From assembly GCF_018991925.1 (NCBI RefSeq), contig NW_024729645.1:186001-250000 (forward strand): a DNA stretch of 64,000 nt. Direction: 5' to 3'. The translations under genes and the position numbers were made by a program. Positions within the stretch are counted from its first letter, which is position 1, and every line of letters begins with the position of its first letter. The stretch comes from Homarus americanus. Taxonomy: Eukaryota; Arthropoda; Malacostraca; Decapoda; Nephropidae. Positions 56,505 to 64,000 of this stretch are shown piece after piece. The notes beneath the pieces were generated by a model. That model was given only the letters and a program-made list of their open reading frames with translations. It did no database searches and was not told the DNA's origin.

Positions 56505-56970
56505 CATTAACTATGTCCCATTAACATTTCCATCCAATACTCACATTTATATTAACAGTTAACCTATAACAAATATTCACCTCAATAGTTTTAACATTAG
56601 GTGAGCCATATTAACATTTTAACTTATAACTAACATCCAGAGCTACACAATTTAACATAAAGTGGGTCATAATAACATTCTCAAACCATTAGTAACATTC
56701 ACCAGTCCGAATCTAAAATCAGGTGGACCATATTAACATTTTAACCTGTAACTAACATTCCAAACCACATAATTTAACATCAGGTGGAATATACTAACAT
56801 TTTAACTCCCAATTAATATTCATAGCCACCTAATTTAACATCAGGTGGACCATATTGACATTTTAACTCCCAACTAACATTCAGAGCTCCATAATTTAAC
56901 ACATTTCAGCCATACTAACCCAAAACTAACATTCACCTGTCCGAATTTAACATCAGGTGAACCATAATAG
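56505..56970. repeat. ~60-bp AACATTTTAAC/CATCAGGTGGACC minisatellite
   Basis: AACATCAGGTGGACCATATT, AACATTTTAACTCCCAACTA and ACATTCAGAGCCACATAATT follow in order about seven times. Imperfect and AT-rich. Confidence 0.88.
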
Positions 56971-57059
56971 CTCCGGGTTACACAACTTTGAGCACCGTTC
57001 ACTGTAACTCGCTGTATTACGACCCTTTATTAGTACGAATTAAAACTTTACCGGGGAGA

Positions 57060-57365
57060 ATTGGGTGAAACTTTCTAGAGGCCAATTTGGTGAAACTTTG
57101 GAGGAGGTAAATTTGATGAAACTCTGCTGGGGTGAATTGAGGGAAACTTTGCTGGGGTGAATTTAGGGAACTTTGCTGTAGTGAATTTAGGGAACTTTGC
57201 TGTAGTGAATTTAGGGAAACTTTGCTGGGGTGAATTTAGGGAAACTTTGCTCTGGTGAATTTAGGGAACTCTGCTGGGGTGAATTTAGGGCGACTTGCTT
57301 GGCTGAATTTAGGGAAACTTTGCTGGGGTGAATTTAGGGAAACTTTATTGAGGTGATTTTGATGA
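57060..57365. repeat. 26-bp TGAATTTAGGGAAACTTTGC minisatellite
   Basis: TGGGGTGAATTTAGGGAAAC recurs at 25-26 bp about 11 times, with more diverged GGTGAAACTTT units at the left edge. Confidence 0.93.
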
Positions 57366-57934
<569 letters not shown>

Positions 57935-57984
57935 CTCGTGTGAGTGAGTGAGTGTCTTGGGCACTAAACCTACAGCCAATTCTA

Positions 57985-58195
57985 ACGTAACATAATCTAA
58001 CCTAACCTAACGTAACCTCACGTAATATAATCTAACCTAACTTACTAACCAAATCAAACCTATCCTAACATATTCTCACCTTACCTAAGCAACCTAACGC
58101 TATAAATCTTGCATAACGTAACGTAACAAATCTAACGTAACGTAACGTAACCTAACCTAACTTACTAACCAAACCAAACTTAACAGCCAATCCAA
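57985..58195. repeat. CCTAA/CGTAA telomere-like block
   Basis: TAACCTAACCTAACGTAACC with frequent CGTAA variants. Confidence 0.8.
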
Positions 58196-58254
58196 TATTA
58201 ATATATCCAGTCACGTTAATTTTAATTAAGTCAACAATTAAGTAAACATCAAAG

Positions 58255-58485
58255 TCAATATAAGTCATCATCTAAGACTCTTAAGTAAGTCAACATTTAA
58301 GTAAGTCAACATCTAAGTAAGTCAACATCTAAGTAAGTCAACATCTAAGTAAGTCAACATTTAAGTAAGTCAACATCTAAGTAAGTCAACATTTAAGTAA
58401 GTTTAAGTAAGTCAACATTTAAGTAAGTCAACATTTAAGTAAGTCAACATCTAAGTAAGTCAACATCAAAGTAAGTCAACATGGA
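58255..58485. repeat. 16-bp AAGTAAGTCAACATCT minisatellite
   Basis: AAGTAAGTCAACAT(C/T)T repeats at 16 bp about 13 times. Each unit contains GTAAGT, a consensus splice donor. Confidence 0.95.
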
Positions 58486-58568
58486 ATAAAAACAGATTGT
58501 AAAACATGGTTTGAGAGAGAAGGAGATCGATCGTTCATGAATAAGCAAGAGCATAACCCGGAGACCAG

Positions 58569-58569
<1 letters not shown>

Positions 58570-58602
<33 letters not shown>
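58570..58602. repeat. (GA)n microsatellite
   Basis: Uninterrupted GA repeat. Confidence 0.96.
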
Positions 58603-58605
<3 letters not shown>

Positions 58606-58639
58606 ACTAAGAACAGCAAATGGGGAGGAAAAGGAGGAG

Positions 58640-59220
58640 GGGGGGGGAAATGGGGGTGAAGGTAGCATAGGGAGTACCCGTGAATTTTACATGGGGAGAC
58701 GAACCTTCCCTATTTTGTGCCTCTCCCTCAATTGCGTACACTCCCCACCCATTATACGGTATATACCCCCATGATACCTCCTCCCCCCCCCCATGATGTC
58801 TTCCCCATTATACACCCCATGAAGCGTTCCCCATTTGTTTACCTTTTCGGGGGGTATCATTTATCCCCATTATTTCGTTTATGTTGCCTCCTCACTCACA
58901 TACAACATACCCATTACACCCCCATTACTGTTAGTGGTGTATAGAGTATGTTGCTCCACTCACTCTCACTCACTACTCGCCACCCTCATAGTACTGAGGG
59001 ACCACTCACTCACTCACTCACTCACACTCCCTAACCACTCAGACACGGAGTGATTCGCACCAGACCTTCAAGATCCAAACGTCAATATTACTGACAGCAA
59101 GAGGGAGGAAAGTGTTGGAATTCCTCCTTGGATTATACCGATGACTTACGATAAATCACCTTCACGTTCTTGGTAGCTAAATAAGACACTGAATTAAATG
59201 ATCTACAGGACTTGTAACTC
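58640..59220. other. C-rich low-complexity then unique sequence, no gene seen
   Basis: CCCCCATTATAC-like phrases recur at 58740-58925 and CACTCACT tracts at 58955-59030. No gene is recognised. Confidence 0.45.
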
Positions 59221-59227
59221 TTCTTCC

Positions 59228-59270
59228 TCCTTCCTTCCTTCCTTCCTTCCTTCCTCCTCCTCCTTCTTAT
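59228..59270. repeat. (CCTT)n microsatellite
   Basis: CCTTCCTTCC followed by CCTCCTCC. Confidence 0.93.
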
Positions 59271-59340
59271 TTTTGTATTTGATATGTAATAAACTAATCC
59301 AATTCTCGCACAATAGAAAATGAACTTACATGAAGCAATT

Positions 59341-59480
59341 GGTCAGGTGTGTGTGTTGGTCAGGTGTGTGTGTTGGTCAGGTGTGTGTTGGTCAGGTGTG
59401 TGTTGGTCAGGTGGGTGTGTTGGTCAGGTGTGTGTGTTGGTCAGGTGGGTGTTGGTCAGGTGGGTGTGTGTGTGTTGCAA
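59341..59480. repeat. ~17-bp GGTCAGGTGTGTGTGTT minisatellite
   Basis: TTGGTCAGGTG followed by a variable GT run, nine copies of 14-18 bp. Confidence 0.93.
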
Positions 59481-59770
59481 CTTCTATTTAAAAACATTAT
59501 CACTCTCCTCTCATCGTACAGTATAGTATTCAAGCCATGAAATGGTTTGTAGTAGGTTGTGTTGCAAATTCCTTCCCAGACCAGACCAGTGTTTTATTTT
59601 CTCACAGTAAATAAACAATGAATTAAATGATTTATGAGCACAAGACCTTACCAGCAGATTAACTAACACTTAGATATCATTTTCAACTAATTTCCCCAAC
59701 TAGATCACAGATTATAATATATATAGTTTATTCTTTCAATATACTGAGTTACAACACCTGATCCTGCGGC
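59481..59770. other. Unique sequence, no gene seen
   Basis: AT-rich stretch without a notable frame. Confidence 0.4.

Positions 59771-59823
<53 letters not shown>
59771..59823. repeat. (CA)n microsatellite
   Basis: Uninterrupted CA repeat of about 52 bp. Confidence 0.98.
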
Positions 59824-59825
<2 letters not shown>

Positions 59826-60034
59826 CATCACCTGATTTCAACATTAATTTGAAGATTAAACCCCAATACGAGTTTATTTAGTTAATGTTTTTTTTAAAGA
59901 TTCTTCAACTCCTGCCAAAGTGAAATCAAATTCATATTGATATTGAAAATTCTGTCGAGTGTTTTTTTTTAACAGGTGATGTTGGGTGTGTGGAGCGACA
60001 CAGGTAAAACTGGTATATATTTGGGGGCCTTGTT

Positions 60035-60605
60035 GTGGAACGGGGAACACATCTGTTACACCAGAACACCATGGTAGAACACATCTGTTACACCAGAACA
60101 CCATGGTAGAACACATGTTACACCAGGGGAACACCATGGTAGAACACATCTGTTACACCAGGGGAACACCATGGTAGAACACATTTGTTACACCAGAACA
60201 CCATAGCAAAACACCAGAACACCATAGCAGAACACATCCACACCATGGTAGACACACATGTTTACACCATAGGAACACATGGAACACCATGGTAGAACAC
60301 ATCTGTTACACCAGGGGAACACCATGGTAGAACACATTGTTACACCAGAACACCATAGCAGAACACATCTGTTACACCAGAACACCATAGCAGAACACAT
60401 CTGTTACACCAGAACACCATAGCAAACCACATCTGTTACACCAGGGGAACACCATGGTAGAACACATCTGTTACACCGAACACCATAGCAGAACACATGT
60501 GTTACACCAGAACACCATAGCAGAACACATCTGTTACACCAGAACACTATAGCAGAACACATCTGTTACACCAGGGAAACACCGTACAAAAACACATGTT
60601 ACAGC
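60035..60605. repeat. ~32-36-bp AACACATCTGTTACACCAG minisatellite
   Basis: AACACATCTGTTACACCAG joins either AACACCATAGCAG or GGGAACACCATGGTAG, so two unit classes are mixed. About 17 copies. Confidence 0.94.
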
Positions 60606-60774
60606 AGTGTGAGTGAATGAAAGATAGACAGACAGAAAAACAGACAGCGAAATGACGGGAAAGTACAGTGTTTGTTCATGCTTCAGACCATCAGCCACTT
60701 GAGTACTGCAGAGACATGATGACAGGGCGGGAAAAAAATAAACAAAATAAAAAATCATATATTTCACAATATAC
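60606..60774. other. Unique spacer between two arrays
   Basis: About 170 bp of non-repetitive DNA with a short AGACAGACAG patch. Confidence 0.5.
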
Positions 60775-61648
60775 TGAATAATGTATTCCAGTCACCCACA
60801 CCTAATGAATAATCTACTTCAGTCACCCACACACCTAATGAATAATCTACTTCAGTCACCCACACCTTATGAATAATCTACCTCGGTCACCCACACCTAA
60901 TGAATAATCTACCTCAGTCACCCACACACCTAATGAATAATCTACTTCAGTCACCCACACCTAATGAATAATCTACTTCAGTCACCCACACACCTAATGA
61001 ATAATCTACCTCAGTCACCCACACCTAATGAATAACCTCAGTCCACCCCTAATGAATAATCTACCTCAGTCACCCACACACAATAATCACCTCAGTCACC
61101 CACACACCTAATGAATAATCTACCTCAGTCACCCACACACCTAATGAATAATCTACCTCAGTCACCCACACACCTAATGAATAATCTACCTCAGTCTACC
61201 TCAGTCACTAATGAATAATCACACCCACACCTAATGAATAATCTACCTCAGTCACCCACACACCTAATGAATAATCTACCTCAGTCACCCACACCTAATG
61301 AATAATCTACCTCAGTCACCCACACCTAATGAATAAAATCTCCCTCAGTCACCCACACCCTAATGAATAATCTACCTCAGTCACCCACACACACTAATGA
61401 ATAATCTACCTCAGTCACCCACACACCTAATGAATAATCTACTTCAGTCACCCACACTAATAATAATAAATCTACCTCAGTCACCCACACACCTAATGAA
61501 TAATCTACCTCAGTCACCCACACACCTAATGAATAATCTACCTCAGTCACCCACACACCTAATAAATAATCTACCTCAGTCACCCACACACCTAATGAAT
61601 AATCTACCTCAGTCACCCACACACCTAATGAATAATCTACCCGTGTCA
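60775..61648. repeat. 31/33-bp CCTAATGAATAATCTACC minisatellite
   Basis: TCAGTCACCCACACACC and TAATGAATAATCTACC form units of 33 bp (31 when one CA is missing). About 27 copies. 11-residue repeats (NNLPQSPTHLM) read in the 33-bp stretch are a by-product. Confidence 0.96.
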
Positions 61649-61675
61649 CTTCGGTTCCCTTCCTAGTTTCATCTC

Positions 61676-61775
61676 TGTATGTATGTATGTATGTATGTAT
61701 GTATGTATGTATGTATGTATGTATGTATGTATGTATGTATGTATGTATGTATGTATGTATGTATATGTATGTATG
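61676..61775. repeat. (GTAT)n microsatellite
   Basis: About 23 uninterrupted GTAT units, then minor variants. Confidence 0.98.
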
Positions 61776-61904
61776 TTTACCTTTCAGTTTTCCACTATGA
61801 GAGACCCGCTATTTGCCTCGGGTTAACGTGGTCACATAACCGTACCAAACTACGTCTTACTTCCTCCTACTGTGCAAATTTGTCTGAACCCACAACTCGT
61901 CTAT

Positions 61905-62610
61905 ATCGCCGACAGACACACCGACGGAGACAAAGACGAATAGAAAGACACCGACGGAAACAAAGACGCTGACACAAATACCGACAGAGACAAAGACGAC
62001 AAAACACACCGACGGAAGCAAAGACGCCGACAGAAACCCCGACGCCGATAGAAATACCGATGAAGACAAAGACGCCGACAGAAACGAGAGAAAAAGACGC
62101 CAACAAAAACGCCGACGGAGAAAATGACACACAGAAACACCGACAGAGACAAAGACGCCGACAAAAACACTGACAGAGACAGACACGAATAAAGACACCA
62201 ACAGACACAGAAACAAGGACACCGACAGACACCAAGAGACAGAGACAGACAGAAACACCGACAGAGACAGTACAGATGCACCGACGAAAACAAAGACACA
62301 CACATAGAAAGACCGACAGAGACAGAAACAAGGACACCGACAGACACATCTACAGAGACAGACACACACAGAAACAAGGACACCGACAGACACACACACA
62401 AAAATAAGGACACCGACAGACACACACACACAGAAATAAGGACACCGACACACACACACAGAAAAAAAGACACCGACAGACACACACACAGAAATAAGGA
62501 CACCGACAGACACACACACACAGAAATAAGGACACCGACAGACACACACACACAGAAATAAGGACACCGACAGACACACAAAGACACCGACAGAGACAAA
62601 GACGCCAACA
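61905..62610. repeat. GACACCGACAGACA repeat region
   Basis: Left half: GACGCCGACAGAAACACCGA-type degenerate units of about 18-24 bp. Right half (62330-62580): clean units of about 32-36 bp with AATAAGGACACCGACAGACA and a variable CA run. Cys/Val/Ser frames on the minus strand are repeat products. Confidence 0.92.
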
Positions 62611-62754
62611 TCAGACACCATCGAGACAAAACGTGAAGGCGGCCACAGACAACAACAAGAGCTCCCCCTGTTTATCCAATTCTCAGAGGCCGACCCTCAA
62701 GTGAACCCCCATGTGTGGTGTAGCAAAACTTGAATGTGCTTAATTAAGTGAGGG

Positions 62755-64000
62755 TCGTGGACGAGACAACCACGAGGACAAGACTACAGGACAAGCACGA
62801 GGACAAGACTACAGGACAACCACGAGGACAAGACTACAGAACAACCACGAGGACAAGACTACAGGACAACCACGAGGACGGGACTACAGGACAACCACGA
62901 GGACGAGACTACAGGACAACCACGAGGACGAGACTACAGGACAACCACGACGAGACCAGGACAACCACGAGACTACAGGACAACTACAGGACAACCACGA
63001 GGACGAGACCACAACCACGAGGACAAGACTACAGAACAACCACGAGGACGAGACTACAGGACAACCACGAGGACAAGACTACAGGACAACCACGAGGACA
63101 AGACTACAGGACAACCACGAGGACAAGACTACAGGACAACCACGAGGACAGACTACAGGACAACCACGGGACGAGACTACAGGACAACCACGAGGACGAG
63201 ACTACAGGGACAACCACGAGGACGAGACTACAGGACAGGATGACGAGGACAAGACTACAGGACAACCACGAGGACGGACTACAGGACAACCACGAGGACG
63301 AGACTACAGGACAACCACGAGGACAAGACTACAGGACAACCACGAGGGACGGGACTGGGACAACCACGAGGACGAGACTACAGGACAACCACGAGGACAG
63401 ACTACAGGACAGGATGACGAGGACAGGACTAGGACAAGACAGACTACAGGACAACCACGAGGACGAGACTACAGGACAACCACGAGGACGAGACTACAGG
63501 ACAACCACGAGGACAAGACTATAGGACACCACGAGGACGGGACTGGGACAACCACGAGGGACGGGACTACAGGACAACCACGAGGACGGGACTACAGGAC
63601 AACCACGAGGACGAGACACAGGACAACCACGAGGACGGGGACTACAGGACAACCACGAGGACAAGACTACAGGACAACCACGAGGACGAGACTACAGAAC
63701 AACCAAGGACACGGACAAGGACTACAGGGACAAGACTACAGGACAACCACGAGGACGAGACTACAGAACAACCACGAGGACAAGACTACAGGACACAGGA
63801 CGACGAGGACAGACTACAGGACAACCACGACAAGGGGACAACGAGGACAGACTAGGACAGGAGGACACACCACGAGGACAAGACTACAGGAGGACAAGAC
63901 TACACAACCACGAGGACAAGACTACAGGACAACCACGAGGACAAGACTAGGACAGGACAACCACGAGGACAAGACTACAGGACAACCACGAGGACAACCA
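62755..64000. repeat. 25-bp GACTACAGGACAACCACGAG array, runs off window
   Basis: ACTACAGGACAACCACGAGG followed by AC(A/G)AG repeats at 25 bp, about 48 units, with G/A variation at one position. Some units have ACAGGATGACGAGG. Indels increase right of 63400. The array is not closed at 64000. Confidence 0.96.

Noticed and set aside
61857..62629. Cys/Val/Ser-rich minus-strand frames of 160-254 codons as toxin-like or cuticle proteins
   Set aside because: The cysteines come from CA/GACA repeat translation, three frames overlap, and there is no signal peptide or fixed cysteine spacing beyond the repeat period.

Overview
The window is eukaryotic nuclear DNA, most likely from a decapod crustacean. 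That assignment is an inference from several signs: degenerate blocks of the arthropod telomere motif (TTAGG/CCTAA) scattered through the sequence; a very high load of dinucleotide and short tandem repeats; tRNA-derived SINE-like elements; 3' ends of non-LTR retrotransposons with (ATT)n tails; and decayed mariner and Tc1-like DNA transposons. I see no intact protein-coding gene, rRNA gene, functional tRNA or CRISPR array. Almost every long open reading frame lies in a tandem repeat whose unit is a multiple of three bases, or in low-complexity sequence.

Layout. 0-10 kb: unique AT-rich DNA, then several unrelated minisatellites (38, ~45, 24 bp), pyrimidine- and purine-rich tracts, a G-rich quadruplex-prone tract, a tRNA-like SINE head near 2.55 kb and a retrotransposon 3' tail near 9.3 kb. 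10-19.5 kb: TTAGG-like blocks, a decayed mariner transposase on the minus strand (11.30-12.26 kb), 30-bp and 28-bp minisatellites, a TATA-box candidate, and copy A of a dispersed element (16.87-17.21 kb). 19.86-26.07 kb: a 6.2-kb satellite with a 26-bp unit. 26.4-27.4 kb: copy B of the dispersed element in inverted orientation, and a second retrotransposon tail. 27.6-30.7 kb: two back-to-back large arrays of 32-bp and 39-bp units. 31.6-33.6 kb: the most regulatory-looking segment, with cAMP-response-like palindromes, phased CCAAT boxes, a consensus splice donor and, further on, a candidate acidic terminal exon. 33.7-47.9 kb: CT-rich tracts, a 40-bp array, a tRNA-Thr-like SINE (minus strand), C-rich repeats, a 32-bp array with higher-order structure, and G/T-rich repeats. 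48.5-49.8 kb: a decayed Tc1-like DD35E transposase interrupted by two GT-AG segments whose removal restores homology. 50-64 kb: further minisatellites, AG-rich tracts, and a 25-bp array running off the right edge.

The parts do not form a pathway. The window reads as intergenic or heterochromatin-like DNA built from minisatellite expansion and old transposon insertions. The observations most worth following are the intron-like interruptions in the Tc1-like element, the CCAAT/CRE segment with its possible downstream exon, the higher-order repeats near 43.5 kb, and the 6.2-kb satellite bracketed by inverted copies of one element.
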